A stretch of DNA of 64,000 nucleotides, from NCBI GenBank assembly GCA_036491435.1, contig DASXBZ010000198.1, positions 16,016 through 80,015 on the forward strand, in the 5' to 3' direction. Positions 35,876 to 44,185 of the stretch are shown here, one piece after another (position 1 is the first letter of the stretch; the number at the start of each line of letters is the position of its first letter). The notes under the pieces are model-generated. The model saw only the letters and a list, made by a program, of their open reading frames with translations. It did not search any database and was not told where the DNA came from. Source of the stretch: Bog-473 sp036491435. Its GTDB lineage: Bacteria > Actinomycetota > Acidimicrobiia > Acidimicrobiales > RAAP-2. The position numbers and the translations under genes are program-made.

Positions 35876-36796
35876 TCACGCGAAGTGCGACTCTCGCCGG
35901 CGCACGATCGCGCAGAGGGCCTCGTTGTAGGGGGTTGCGAACCCCATTTCCCGGCTAAGGGCTACGACTTGCCCGTTGATGACGTCTATCTCTGAGCGTC
36001 GGCCCGCAAGGTGGTCGAGGCGCATCGAGGGGCTGGCGTTTGGGATGGTAGCTGCGAATTCGGATACGTAGAGCAGAGGATCATCGAAGGGAAACTCGAC
36101 GCCCATGGCGACCCCGAGTCGGTATGCCTCGGAGGTGCAGCCAAGCGCGACCTTCCATGCCTCGGGATCCGCCATCAACTCGCCCACGGTGACGTCGAAC
36201 ACCGCGCAGGGGGCGCTCAACGTCACGTTGCAGAGGAACTTTTCCCAAATCATCACACTGACATCCGCAAAGGCCCGAACGTTGAAGCCGGCTTCGAGCC
36301 AGAGCCGCTCGATTTCTCGAACGCGATCGGTCATTCCGCCGCTCATCTCGCCAAGTCGGATCAGCCGCATCCCCTCGTGATGCACGTGACCGGGTTGCGG
36401 TATCGACGAACCAAATCCCTCGGCAATCCCGATCACGATGTGCGCCTCGGGAATCCGGCGAGCCACACGCTCGCCGGCCCCAAGCCCATTCTGGAATGCC
36501 ATCACCACGTTCCCGGGCTCGAGCAGGGGCGCGATCTCTGCTGCGACCTCGTCCACCGCTGCCGCCTTGGTCGCGATCACCCATACGTCACAGGGTGCGG
36601 CGTCAGAGGGTGTATTTCCTACGTGCAAGCCTTCGACGACGAAGCTCCCGCTGGCACCTGAGACTGCGAGTCCAGAGTTGGCGATGGCGTCGAGGTGGTC
36701 TTGCCATACATCGATGGCCCAGACCTCATGCCCCGCTTTGCCCAATCGGCCCGCGTAGACGGAGCCCATTGCACCTGTTCCGACGACCGCGACCTT
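35876..36796 (-). CDS. Ketopantoate reductase (ApbA/PanE) family protein
   Basis: A 306-residue NAD(P)-dependent dehydrogenase. The nucleotide-binding motif VVGTGAMGSVYAG is at residues 5-17, a Lys in WVIATKAAAV matches the conserved catalytic region, and the C-terminal helical domain has EKFLCNVTLSAPCAVFDVTVGEL. ATG at 36796 has GGAGGAAGGGAAG upstream; the longer frame to 37273 overlaps the divergent gene. Family enzymes reduce 2-ketopantoate or other 2-keto acids. The catabolic context suggests a substrate other than ketopantoate, but pantothenate synthesis cannot be excluded. Confidence 0.85.
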   Translation of the reverse strand, partial: KVAVVGTGAMGSVYAGRLGKAGHEVWAIDVWQDHLDAIANSGLAVSGASGSFVVEGLHVGNTPSDAAPCDVWVIATKAAAVDEVAAEIAPLLEPGNVVMAFQNGLGAGERVARRIPEAHIVIGIAEGFGSSIPQPGHVHHEGMRLIRLGEMSGGMTDRVREIERLWLEAGFNVRAFADVSVMIWEKFLCNVTLSAPCAVFDVTVGELMADPEAWKVALGCTSEAYRLGVAMGVEFPFDDPLLYVSEFAATIPNASPSMRLDHLAGRRSEIDVINGQVVALSREMGFATPYNEALCAIVRRRESHFA

Positions 36797-36837
36797 CATC
36801 TTCCCTTCCTCCGGCGAGCGGGTGAGAAGCTTAGAAC

Positions 36838-37809
36838 GTGACGGCCCCGTTCTTGCGCGGAGGTGAACCCCGTAGGACATCGAGTGCGGAGCCGGTGCGC
36901 ATCGGTGCGGTGGCACCGCCAACGATGGCATCCGTGCGCGCCTACGAGGACGCCGGCATCGATTCACTGTGGGTGGGCGGCCACTTGGCGTCGCCCCGGC
37001 CTTCTCCAGAGCCGCTCGTGTGGTTGGCCCGGCTGGCGGAGCAGAGCGACGTCGCCACCATAGGGACAGCGACGCTGGTGCTTCCTTGGTATCCGCCTCC
37101 GGTCGCGGCCAAACAGCTTGCCGATATCGATCGAGCAGCCCAAGGGCGTGTGGTTGTGGGTGTGGGAGCGGGTGGAGAGTATCCGGACGATTTCGCCGCC
37201 GCGGGCGTGCCCATGGAGGAGCGCGGCCCCCGTCTCGACGAATCAATCGACCTCTTGCGACGGTTTTGGACATCCGAGCCGGTTGACCATTCGGGGCGGC
37301 ACTTTCGCTATTCCGGTTTACGGATCCACCCTCCTCCGACGCGCCCCGGCGGACCGCCGATCGTGGTTACGGGCAGGCGACCGGCTGCGATGCGACGCGC
37401 CGCATCTCTCGGGGATGGGTGGATGCCGTACCTCTATTCCGTCGAACGCTATGCCCGGTCGGTTGCGACCATTCAGGAACTTGCTGCGCAAGAGGGGCGC
37501 TCGTTGGAAGGATTCCTTTGGATGACGTACGTGATGGTAGCGGTCGACGACGATCAGGAGAAAGCGCGCCAGCGGGCGGCGCACTTCTTGGGTGCCACGT
37601 ACGCGCAGGACTTCACGGAATTCGTCGACCGAGTCGCCGTTGCCGGCACACTGGACACAGTGGTCGATCGGCTGTCGGCGTTGGTGCGCGCCGGCGCCGA
37701 CCATCTCGTGCTGTTGCCCTGTCACGATCCGTCCCGAGCCACGGTGGACGTGGACCCGTGGTTGCCCGAATTGTTGGCCGGCGTCCGCCGCGCAAGCGTC
37801 CGATCGTAA
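36838..37809 (+). CDS. Luciferase-like (LLM class, probably F420-dependent) oxidoreductase
   Basis: A 323-residue TIM-barrel oxidoreductase. Visible segments include YEDAGIDSLWVGGHL, VATIGTATLVLPWYPP, GRVVVGVGAGGEYPDDFAAAG and RAASLGDGWMPYLYS, all typical of F420- or FMN-dependent luciferase-like proteins. GTG at 36838 is only 41 bases from the divergent ketopantoate-reductase-like start and has no ribosome site; TAGAAC just before it suggests leaderless transcription. Substrate unknown. F420 use is inferred from the family and the actinobacterial setting. Confidence 0.85.
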   Translation: MTAPFLRGGEPRRTSSAEPVRIGAVAPPTMASVRAYEDAGIDSLWVGGHLASPRPSPEPLVWLARLAEQSDVATIGTATLVLPWYPPPVAAKQLADIDRAAQGRVVVGVGAGGEYPDDFAAAGVPMEERGPRLDESIDLLRRFWTSEPVDHSGRHFRYSGLRIHPPPTRPGGPPIVVTGRRPAAMRRAASLGDGWMPYLYSVERYARSVATIQELAAQEGRSLEGFLWMTYVMVAVDDDQEKARQRAAHFLGATYAQDFTEFVDRVAVAGTLDTVVDRLSALVRAGADHLVLLPCHDPSRATVDVDPWLPELLAGVRRASVRS

Positions 37810-37839
37810 GAAGAGGCTGGATGGCTCCTGCGCCGTCGC

Positions 37840-37974
37840 CTAATCGGTAAGGCCGAGCGCGTTCGACCACAGAAGACTCAGTTGGTCAACTGCGTTTTCG
37901 AAGTCGTACTCGCGGTACCCCTGCACGAGCCACAGCTCCGGGTCGATCGGCCGGCAGCCTTGGCGCGTGAACCA
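37840..37974 (-). pseudogene. C-terminal coding remnant of about 44 codons
   Basis: The minus strand reads a clean, protein-like 44-codon stretch after an in-frame TGA (37977-37975), ending at TAG 37842-37840. It contains PIDPELWLVQGYREYDF and QLSLLWSNALGLTD. Amino-acid composition looks genuinely coded, but there is no upstream start with a ribosome site. It may be the 3' end of a deleted gene, or a short protein starting at an internal GTG. I do not recognise the family. Confidence 0.35.
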
Positions 37975-37992
37975 TCAGCCCTCAGGCCGGGG

Positions 37993-38775
37993 TCAAGGGC
38001 GGGTCTCGGCGCTGTCCGTGGTGATGGTGTACGACTCCGCGTCTGCGTCGTCGAATTCGACCCCGACGCGCACAGCGCTTCCCGAATTCACCGTCGCGTA
38101 CTTCACGATGCCTTCGAGCCGGATGTTGACACGATCATCGACCGCAGAAACCTCGACCGAGATGCGGCCACCGATGAGGGCAGAAGGCGAAGGGTGCTCG
38201 AACACGAGGCCGAGTCCCAATATGGAGATGTCGACGACACGACACTCGCGCCGTTCGGTGTCTGCCTCGCCGTCCATCAGGCAGGTACCCGACCACCCCG
38301 CCAGCTGCCGCGGAACTCGCCGACGGAGTGGAAGGATGCTCGTCTCCGTCGGGGTGTTCTCGGGGAAGCCTTGTCCCTCGGGTTGCGTCGACTCGTCTAT
38401 CGCGTCCGCGTGTTGGTCGATGACATTACGCAGGTGACTCAGTCGCGCCACCATGAGGTCACCGCCGTCCTCGGTGATGGTGCAACGTACGGTGTCTGCG
38501 ACGGCTCGGTACCCCATCATCTGCGCGCGCAGCCGCTTTTCGAGTTGCTTGTCGGGACAGGGGTGGTGCTCGATCCAGTGCACGGCCAGATCGGCAACGT
38601 CATAGAGGTCGTCGAAGTCAGCCAGTGCAGGAACGTCGGCGTCGTCACGTACGAGCGCATTGAAGTGCCGTCCCGCCACCTGAATGGGGTTCCAGGGTCG
38701 ATTCGCCCGGGCGAGAAAATCCCCGAGCTCGGTGGGTTGCTCATTTCGCAACCGTTCCTTGTCTGTAATTCCCAT
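37993..38775 (-). CDS. PilZ-domain protein (probable c-di-GMP receptor)
   Basis: A 260-residue soluble protein. Residues 1-145 form a helical, acidic domain I do not recognise. The C-terminal PilZ domain starts near 150 with RRRVPRQLAGWSG, providing Arg residues of the RxxxR motif, and has VVDISILGLGL, matching the D/N-x-S-x2-G motif. These are the usual c-di-GMP contacts. ATG at 38775 follows GGGAGGAG; the longer frame to 39441 is non-coding. A membrane GGDEF-EAL protein at 46782 could control the ligand level. The output is unknown; no flagellar or pilus gene is nearby. Confidence 0.82.
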   Translation of the reverse strand: MGITDKERLRNEQPTELGDFLARANRPWNPIQVAGRHFNALVRDDADVPALADFDDLYDVADLAVHWIEHHPCPDKQLEKRLRAQMMGYRAVADTVRCTITEDGGDLMVARLSHLRNVIDQHADAIDESTQPEGQGFPENTPTETSILPLRRRVPRQLAGWSGTCLMDGEADTERRECRVVDISILGLGLVFEHPSPSALIGGRISVEVSAVDDRVNIRLEGIVKYATVNSGSAVRVGVEFDDADAESYTITTDSAETRP

Positions 38776-38810
38776 CGAATGCTCCTCCCGCAAAGAGCGA
38801 TATGGCACTA

Positions 38811-38828
38811 GCCCGGCACGCGTCGGGC
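38811..38828. other. Hairpin H1 in the leader before the PilZ gene
   Basis: GCCCG (38811-38815) pairs with CGGGC (38824-38828) around an 8-base loop. Its right arm shares two bases with the next hairpin (38827-38842), so the two may be alternatives. Confidence 0.3.
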
Positions 38829-38842
38829 CAACGCCCGTTGGC
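38827..38842. other. Hairpin H2 in the leader before the PilZ gene
   Basis: GCCAACG (38827-38833) and CGTTGGC (38836-38842) are perfectly complementary with two bases between them. As RNA it would form a 6-base stem with a GCCC loop; as DNA it could be an operator. Confidence 0.35.
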
Positions 38843-38863
38843 GACACATTGATCATCGACCCG

Positions 38864-38879
38864 CAAGGAGGTTTCCTTG
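38864..38879. other. Hairpin H3 in the leader before the PilZ gene
   Basis: CAAGGA (38864-38869) and TCCTTG (38874-38879) form a perfect 6-base stem with a 4-base loop. On the plus strand it contains an AAGGAGG ribosome-site-like sequence. It lies about 90-105 bases before the PilZ start. Confidence 0.35.
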
Positions 38880-39044
38880 AGCGGCGGCCGGGCTCGAGGG
38901 ACACGTGCCAGACCTCCTGATCGGATGGCATCGACCCCTTCGCTGAAGCCGGGGGCCGGGCCCGTCTGCAATAGGGGTTAAGTCCGCCCAGGCGGCCAGG
39001 GCTGGTCCGATGCCGACGAACCCTCCGGGTCGCACGACGAGGAG

Positions 39045-39251
39045 CTAACGGCGCCTCGGGCCCAGGCCGATGGCGCGCACGAATCGGTTGATCTGTCGGT
39101 TGCCCTCGCGGTAGATGACTCGTCGGGCTTCTCGTTGGGCCGCGCCGCCGGCTGCACCCGAGAGACCACCGCGGTTGTATCCGTGCTCGACGGCCTCGAT
39201 GTTCCCGAGGTCGCGTGCAAAGCGGTAGAGCTGTGACCGGGTGGTGCTCAC
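39045..39251 (-). CDS. Small basic hypothetical protein
   Basis: A 68-residue protein (MSTTRSQLYRFARDLGNIEAVE at the start, an Arg-rich C-terminus with GLGPRRR). The N-terminal pattern of Arg, Tyr and a D-x-E/D-A-V motif resembles small conserved actinobacterial proteins of unknown function. The GTG start overlaps the stop of the acidic protein gene upstream (GTGA), which supports real translation. Third gene after dprE2 in the minus-strand operon. Confidence 0.6.
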   Translation of the reverse strand: MSTTRSQLYRFARDLGNIEAVEHGYNRGGLSGAAGGAAQREARRVIYREGNRQINRFVRAIGLGPRRR

Positions 39252-39517
39252 GGTGCGCTCTCCTTGGCCGAGCGGTCGGCCAGGATGATCCGTTCGACCA
39301 TTGCCCGGAGTTGAATCGGATCCTCCGTGCTCTCCATTCGGGCGAGCTCACTCGGCGAGACACCGACGCAGCCGAGGCCGTCGTCGTCGAACTCGGCGAC
39401 GCGCCATTGCAGCCACGAGGATCCGTCCGGGTCGTGCCCATCCTCGTCGACGGCGTTCACGAGAGCGACGAGTTCGATTTCGCCGTCAGGATCGACGTCG
39501 TACTCAATGAAGAGCAT
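39248..39517 (-). CDS. Small acidic hypothetical protein
   Basis: An 89-residue, strongly acidic protein (MLFIEYDVDPDGEIELVAL, then DEDGHDPDGSSW). No family recognised. It begins six bases after the stop of the DprE2-like gene and overlaps the following small gene by four bases, so it is part of that operon. The acidic and basic neighbours might bind each other; this is only a thought from their charges. Confidence 0.6.
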   Translation of the reverse strand: MLFIEYDVDPDGEIELVALVNAVDEDGHDPDGSSWLQWRVAEFDDDGLGCVGVSPSELARMESTEDPIQLRAMVERIILADRSAKESAP

Positions 39518-39523
39518 CGGTCC

Positions 39524-40285
39524 TCAGCCCGGAAGGCGACGCCAGAGGGGTTGCGGAAGGAGCCGGAAGGCAGAGAAGACGTACCGCAGAACACCCGGTG
39601 ACCAGATGACAGCGTCTCCTCGCTCGAGACCCCGGACGACATCGTCGGCCACCCGCTCGGGTGTCACGGCGAAGGGCGCTGCGGGTCGTCCTGCGGTCAT
39701 CTTCGTGTGGACGAACCCAGGCCGTACGACGTGGACTGAGATCCCGGTGCCGCGCACTGCTTCACTGAGGCCGAGTGCGAAACCGTCGAGACCGGCCTTC
39801 GTCGAGCCGTAGACGAAGTTCGAACGCCTGACCCGGAAGCCCGCCACCGAGGACAGCACGACGATCTTGCCGTGACCCTGGCGCTGCAGCTTGGCAGCCA
39901 CCTCAGCCAGCGCCGCGGTCGGCCAGGTGACGTTGACCGTCATCATGCGCGCGATGCGGCGGGCATCTGTTTCGTCCGTCTCCTGGACCCCGAGCTCTCC
40001 GACCGCCATGATCACCAGGTCGACTGGTTCGTTCGCCGCCTCGAAACACAGCCGGACCGTCTTGTCGATGTCGTCGACCGACGTGGCGTCGAAGGTGACG
40101 GTTGCCACATTGGCCACTGACCGGCTCAGCTCGCCCGCGGTTCGCTGCAACGCCGACGCGTCGCGGCCGGCCAGGACGACGGAGCGGCACCGCTGCCCAG
40201 CCAGGACGTTGACGATTTCCCGTGCGATGTCGGAGGTGCCGCCGAGGACGACGACCGACTGCGGGTGCCCGAACGCGTCGTACAC
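39524..40285 (-). CDS. dprE2: DprE2-like decaprenylphosphoryl-2-keto-ribose reductase (SDR)
   Basis: A 253-residue SDR (the mycobacterial protein is 254). The nucleotide motif is LGGTSDIAREI, the catalytic region is SSVAGFRVRRSNFVYGSTKAGLDGF (Ser, Tyr-x3-Lys), and RPGFVHTKM and the tail PQPLWRRLPG match DprE2 as I recall it. DprE2 completes conversion of decaprenylphosphoryl ribose to arabinose for cell-wall arabinan. The GTG at 40285 lies four bases after the stop of the upstream gene; the longer frame overlaps it. The oxidase partner dprE1 is not next to it, so the exact sugar lipid is uncertain. The protein acts at the membrane or in the periplasm in mycobacteria. Confidence 0.78.
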   Translation of the reverse strand: MYDAFGHPQSVVVLGGTSDIAREIVNVLAGQRCRSVVLAGRDASALQRTAGELSRSVANVATVTFDATSVDDIDKTVRLCFEAANEPVDLVIMAVGELGVQETDETDARRIARMMTVNVTWPTAALAEVAAKLQRQGHGKIVVLSSVAGFRVRRSNFVYGSTKAGLDGFALGLSEAVRGTGISVHVVRPGFVHTKMTAGRPAAPFAVTPERVADDVVRGLERGDAVIWSPGVLRYVFSAFRLLPQPLWRRLPG

Positions 40286-40289
40286 CCGG

Positions 40290-41540
40290 TCAGCCGCGCT
40301 TCGCGTTCCCGGCCGACATCGTGATGAAGTCACGTGCCCACCAGGATGCGAACCACCGGGACGGTCCGCCTGTCATGCCTGGCAACAACAAGGTGCCGTT
40401 GTCGGGGGTGGCTTGCCCCGTCGGCGTCGACGGCTGATAGATGCTGTAGTTGACCCAGTCGGTGTTGATATCGAGTTCCATGGCCCGCACCGCCCCCGCT
40501 CTGACGAGGATGTTCGCCAGGTCGACGATGTTGAGACCGGGGCCCCCGACGTAGACCAGCGCCCCATTGGCGGTGACGCCCAACCCGGATCGCCAGACGA
40601 AATCAGCACCGCCCAGGGTGGCACCCCATTGCGTTGCGCTGGAGTTATAGGCCGCAGGCACCACCTGGCCGTTGTCGACGAGGAGGTCCAGGTTCTGGCG
40701 CACGGACACGACGTCAGGGGTCATGGACATATCCCGTCCCCATTGGCCAACGGTCGACGACCCGTTCTTGTAGACGACGAAGGAGGCCGCACCGGTGCGG
40801 AGAGGATCGATCATCTTGCCGTCCGTGTAGTACCCGCCGTTGGCGCCGGACATGAGGAAGCCGGCGTTGAAGGCCGTGACCACCGAGGTGGCATCGCTCG
40901 GTGAGATCGGAGCGGTGTGCGTGTACGGCCCCCCTCCCGGGATCTGGCTGCCCGAATAGAGGGTCGCTTTCAAGAGAGTCGTATCCATCCACGCGACACC
41001 GACCACGTAACTGGTGTGGATCGCGCTCGGCCGCAATTCAGTGGTGTAGACCGCCGGCACGCCGTCGACGAGGCGTCCCGACGGCGACCACTGTCCTTCG
41101 CCGGCGACGGGCGTGGTGGCGATCGGCACGATGGCCGCCGGCTCAGGGAGGTGCAAAACGGTCGATGTCGCCGGAACGGTCGTGGCCGTCTTCGGCGAAT
41201 GAATCGTCCCCTTCGGGAGCGCGCCGCCGACCTTGGGTGGATGATGCGAGTACCACTCGTTCTCCGCCCAGTTCACGATCGAGGCCGCACCGTGTTCGCG
41301 GAACCACTCGGCGAGCCGCGCGCTGGCGGAACTGCCCAGTGCGGGGTTCGTCAGGGCGCCCCCGAGCGAAACGCCCAACCAGATGAGGCAGACGGCGAGG
41401 ACCAGCCCGATGACCGCGAAGACGCGCCGACGACGTCGGTGTTTTGGCGAACGCGACCAGCGAGACTTCCTCCGGTGTGATGCCGGCTCTCGTTGCTCGG
41501 GCTCGACGTCGAGATCGTCTTCGATCGGGGGACTCAGCAT
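40290..41540 (-). CDS. Membrane-anchored phosphodiester glycosidase (NAGPA-like) domain protein
   Basis: A 416-residue protein. A basic cytoplasmic tail (HRRKSRWSRSPKHRRRRR) precedes one transmembrane helix at about 40-61; the rest should be outside. Residues 140-410 form a phosphodiester-glycosidase/NAGPA-type domain with FNAGFLMSGANGGYYTDG, GGPGLNIVDLANILVRAGA and AMELDINTDWVNYS. Such domains may uncover phosphodiester-linked sugars in envelope polymers. A Thr/Pro-rich linker (TATTVPATSTV) joins the two. Its stop lies four bases before dprE2, suggesting joint action on a surface glycan. Confidence 0.82.
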   Translation of the reverse strand: MLSPPIEDDLDVEPEQREPASHRRKSRWSRSPKHRRRRRVFAVIGLVLAVCLIWLGVSLGGALTNPALGSSASARLAEWFREHGAASIVNWAENEWYSHHPPKVGGALPKGTIHSPKTATTVPATSTVLHLPEPAAIVPIATTPVAGEGQWSPSGRLVDGVPAVYTTELRPSAIHTSYVVGVAWMDTTLLKATLYSGSQIPGGGPYTHTAPISPSDATSVVTAFNAGFLMSGANGGYYTDGKMIDPLRTGAASFVVYKNGSSTVGQWGRDMSMTPDVVSVRQNLDLLVDNGQVVPAAYNSSATQWGATLGGADFVWRSGLGVTANGALVYVGGPGLNIVDLANILVRAGAVRAMELDINTDWVNYSIYQPSTPTGQATPDNGTLLLPGMTGGPSRWFASWWARDFITMSAGNAKRG

Positions 41541-41747
41541 GGGCGCTCCACCACTGGCAGCGCATCGTTAGGGCATGACGGGAGTGCCCTGGCCCGGCGG
41601 ATCACGTCGGCGCGGTTGCGGCGACGTCCCCGACGGATACGGCAACGCTTTGGCCAGGAATTATGTGGCCGCGCGGAAGCCGAGGGCAATTTCCCATGCC
41701 CCCAGCGTAGTGGGCGGACACTTACGCGCGGATGACGGGGGGGCCGC

Positions 41748-43013
41748 TCAGGCTAAGGAATTTGTAAGCGGGTCCTCCGCCGCGTGGGGCATCTTCGCCC
41801 GGCGTTGCATGGTGCGACGCCAGCTCGCCTCCATCCGCGCGCCACCCAGCGCTGCCACCCCGATGTCCCAGGAGCCCTGCGTCGATCTGATCACCGAATC
41901 CGCAATGGCCAAGCCGAGTCCCGTGCCGACCGGAACGTCACTGGCACGATGGAAACGGTCGAATACGGCTTCGCGCTGATCGTCGGGGATGCCGGGCCCC
42001 GAATCGTCGACGCGTAAGGTCACCCGGCTTCCCGTGCTCCGGACGCTCACCTCGACCCGCCCTTCTTCACCCGCAAACTTGCACGCATTGTCGATGAGGA
42101 CGCCCGCAAGACGCTCGATGAAGGCCGGAGACGCCTGCACCGTGAAGGGTCCAGGACCTACCCGTTCGATGGTCAGAGCCACGTTGTTGGTCGTGGCCAC
42201 GGCCCCAAACCGATGCACGCATGCTTCCGTCACTTCGGCGACGTCCGTCACCGCTGGAGCGTCCGCGGGAACGGGCTCGTCGTCCGCACGAGCCAGCCAC
42301 AGCAGATCTTCGACGATGCGACGGAGCCGGTTGCTCTCTTGTCCTACACGCTCCAAGACGTCCCGATAGGCAACGGCATCACGCGGGCGATCCAGGGCCA
42401 GATCGACCTCCGCCTCGATGACCGCGATCGGCGTCCGCAGCTCGTGTGAGGCGTCCGCAGTGAAGTCGGCCTGGCGGCGACGGACGAGTTCTGACGGCGC
42501 TGCGGCGCGGAGGCCGACCATGACGGCTCCGCAGAAGACGAGGACGGCCAAGATGGCTCCGAAAGCGATCTCCGCCAGCAACAGCGTCGTCTGGATATTG
42601 GACGCATTGGCCATGCTCTGACCGGCGACGAGGGTCGCACCAGGTGTCCGCAGAGAGTCGAAACGGAAGGTCGAGTTGCCTACAGGCAACGAGACCGGAG
42701 CAGTGCCCCAGTTCCCTGACGGAAGCGTGGGTGCGCCGTGCGTCAGGGGAGTGACGGTGCCGCTGGGACTGATCGACCACAGGAAGGACGGAGCGTCGTC
42801 CAGGTCGGTTGTCTCGCCCGAATCCCTGTGGGGCGCGTGCGGGGCGACGTCACCGACCCGATCCGAGAGCCGTGCGTCCACGTCCATGACCAAGTGGTGC
42901 GTCACGATCGCGTTGACTACGACGGCGGCGACCGTGTAGCACGCCATGACGAGCAGCGCCGTGATTGCGGCGACGCGCACAACGTGGCGCCGGTGCGCCC
43001 GGGCCCTGTTCAC
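41748..43013 (-). CDS. Sensor histidine kinase of a two-component system
   Basis: A 421-residue membrane kinase. Transmembrane helices at about 12-37 and 145-168 flank an extracellular sensor loop of about 105 residues. The dimerisation helix has DASHELRTPIAVIEAE with the phospho-accepting His at 190. The ATPase domain shows the N box IDNACKFAG, the G1 box DDSGPGIPDD, the F box DRFHRA and the G2 box GTGLGLAIA. The GTG start overlaps the stop of the response regulator gene (GTGA), giving a regulator-kinase operon. The signal is not evident from the loop. Confidence 0.9.
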   Translation of the reverse strand: MNRARAHRRHVVRVAAITALLVMACYTVAAVVVNAIVTHHLVMDVDARLSDRVGDVAPHAPHRDSGETTDLDDAPSFLWSISPSGTVTPLTHGAPTLPSGNWGTAPVSLPVGNSTFRFDSLRTPGATLVAGQSMANASNIQTTLLLAEIAFGAILAVLVFCGAVMVGLRAAAPSELVRRRQADFTADASHELRTPIAVIEAEVDLALDRPRDAVAYRDVLERVGQESNRLRRIVEDLLWLARADDEPVPADAPAVTDVAEVTEACVHRFGAVATTNNVALTIERVGPGPFTVQASPAFIERLAGVLIDNACKFAGEEGRVEVSVRSTGSRVTLRVDDSGPGIPDDQREAVFDRFHRASDVPVGTGLGLAIADSVIRSTQGSWDIGVAALGGARMEASWRRTMQRRAKMPHAAEDPLTNSLA

Positions 43014-43678
43014 CCTTCGCTCATCCGATACCCGAGGCCACGGACGGTCTCGATCCGCGCGCGGCTCCCGGACAACTTGTTGCGCACCCGCGCGACGTGG
43101 ACGTCGATCGTGTTCGACCCCACGGCGTCTGCCTCGTCGTTCCAGACCTGGAGCGCGATCATGCGGCGCGTCACGACTGTCGCCGGCCTCCGAAGCAGCA
43201 ATTCGATCAAGGAAGTCTCGATCGCAGTGGTGGCAACGGGGTGACCCGACACCGAGACCACCCGGGTCGCCGGATCGAGGCGCAGATCGGCACACTCCAA
43301 GACGGGCTGCGCCGTCAGCGGCGGGCGCCGTTGCAGCGCCCGGATCCGTGCGAAGAGTTCGGAGATCTCGAACGGCTTGACCAGATAATCGTCGGCGCCT
43401 CCGTCCAATCCGGTGACGCGGTCGGAGGCGGTGTCCCGCGCCGTCAGCATCAGGATCGGCGTGCGATCGCCGGTGCGCCGTACCGCATCGATGACCTCGA
43501 GTCCGGTCTGCGCTGGCATGCGCCAGTCGAGGATCGCCACGTCGTAGTCGTAGGCGCGCAAATGGCGGAGCGCGGCAGAGCCATCCCCGACCGAGTCCAC
43601 GACGTAGCCGTTCTCGCGCAAGCCTCTCTCGAGGACGGACCGCAGCGCGTTGTCGTCTTCGGCAACGAGCACTCTCAT
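43010..43678 (-). CDS. OmpR/PhoB-family response regulator
   Basis: A 222-residue regulator. The receiver domain has EDDN (acidic pocket), the phospho-acceptor Asp51 in AILDWRMP, the switch Thr in MLTARD and the Lys in DYLVKPFE. The C-terminal winged helix includes VVTRRMIALQVW and DVHVARVRNKL. ATG at 43678 is preferred over 43708 because the receiver fold begins at once. It overlaps the kinase gene. Direct repeats at 44186-44219 before the DedA gene are a possible binding site. Confidence 0.92.
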   Translation of the reverse strand: MRVLVAEDDNALRSVLERGLRENGYVVDSVGDGSAALRHLRAYDYDVAILDWRMPAQTGLEVIDAVRRTGDRTPILMLTARDTASDRVTGLDGGADDYLVKPFEISELFARIRALQRRPPLTAQPVLECADLRLDPATRVVSVSGHPVATTAIETSLIELLLRRPATVVTRRMIALQVWNDEADAVGSNTIDVHVARVRNKLSGSRARIETVRGLGYRMSEG

Positions 43679-43792
43679 GGCGCGTTCCCACGTGTCAACG
43701 GCATGCACTCAGGCTACGAGGAGCACGTCACGGAGCGACATCGGGGTCTGTCATCCTCGCGTCAGGTTCACTTCGTACTGTCGACCGAGCAG

Positions 43793-44158
43793 ATGAGCCC
43801 GTCGTCGACACGCGCCCCGTCTCGGCCAACCCGGACTGTTCGTCGCGTCCAGCGTCTACACGCCGCCCGAGCCCGCGAGCGGGCCTACGTGCATATTCGG
43901 TTCCTCACGGGAGCGGTGGTGCTGGGCTCGGCTGGGGCCGCTGCCTGGATCGGCGTCGTGGTCGCCTCGGAGCATCCCGGTGCCGCAGCGCCGGCTCCGC
44001 CCGCGCAACCCCCACCAGCTTCGACCGTGGCACCGTCCACGCCCACCACCTCGCACCCTTCGACCACGACACCTGGGGTTCCGGCACGGACCACGATCCC
44101 GCCGACGACGACGACGACGAGGCCCGTCGTCACGTCGGGCGGTTCCTCGCGCCGCTAG
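43793..44158 (+). CDS. Single-pass membrane protein with Pro/Thr-rich external tail
   Basis: A 121-residue protein: a basic N-terminal tail (RPTRTVRRVQRLHAARARER), one transmembrane helix at about 38-58 (FLTGAVVLGSAGAAAWIGVVV), then about 60 residues rich in Pro, Thr, Ala and Ser, as expected for a cell-wall-spanning stalk. It is divergent from the two-component genes. Proteins of this shape often sit beside electron-transfer or cell-wall enzymes in actinobacteria, but no function can be read from the sequence. Confidence 0.65.
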   Translation: MSPSSTRAPSRPTRTVRRVQRLHAARARERAYVHIRFLTGAVVLGSAGAAAWIGVVVASEHPGAAAPAPPAQPPPASTVAPSTPTTSHPSTTTPGVPARTTIPPTTTTTRPVVTSGGSSRR

Positions 44159-44185
44159 GGAGGTTCCCCAACCAGCAGATTTCCA

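Noticed and set aside
38776..39044. c-di-GMP riboswitch before the PilZ gene
   Set aside because: Hairpins are present but the conserved GEMM core bases were not found on either strand.
42965..43792. Upstream part of the 397-codon plus-strand frame
   Set aside because: It is antisense to the response regulator gene; only the part from ATG 43793 looks like a real membrane protein.
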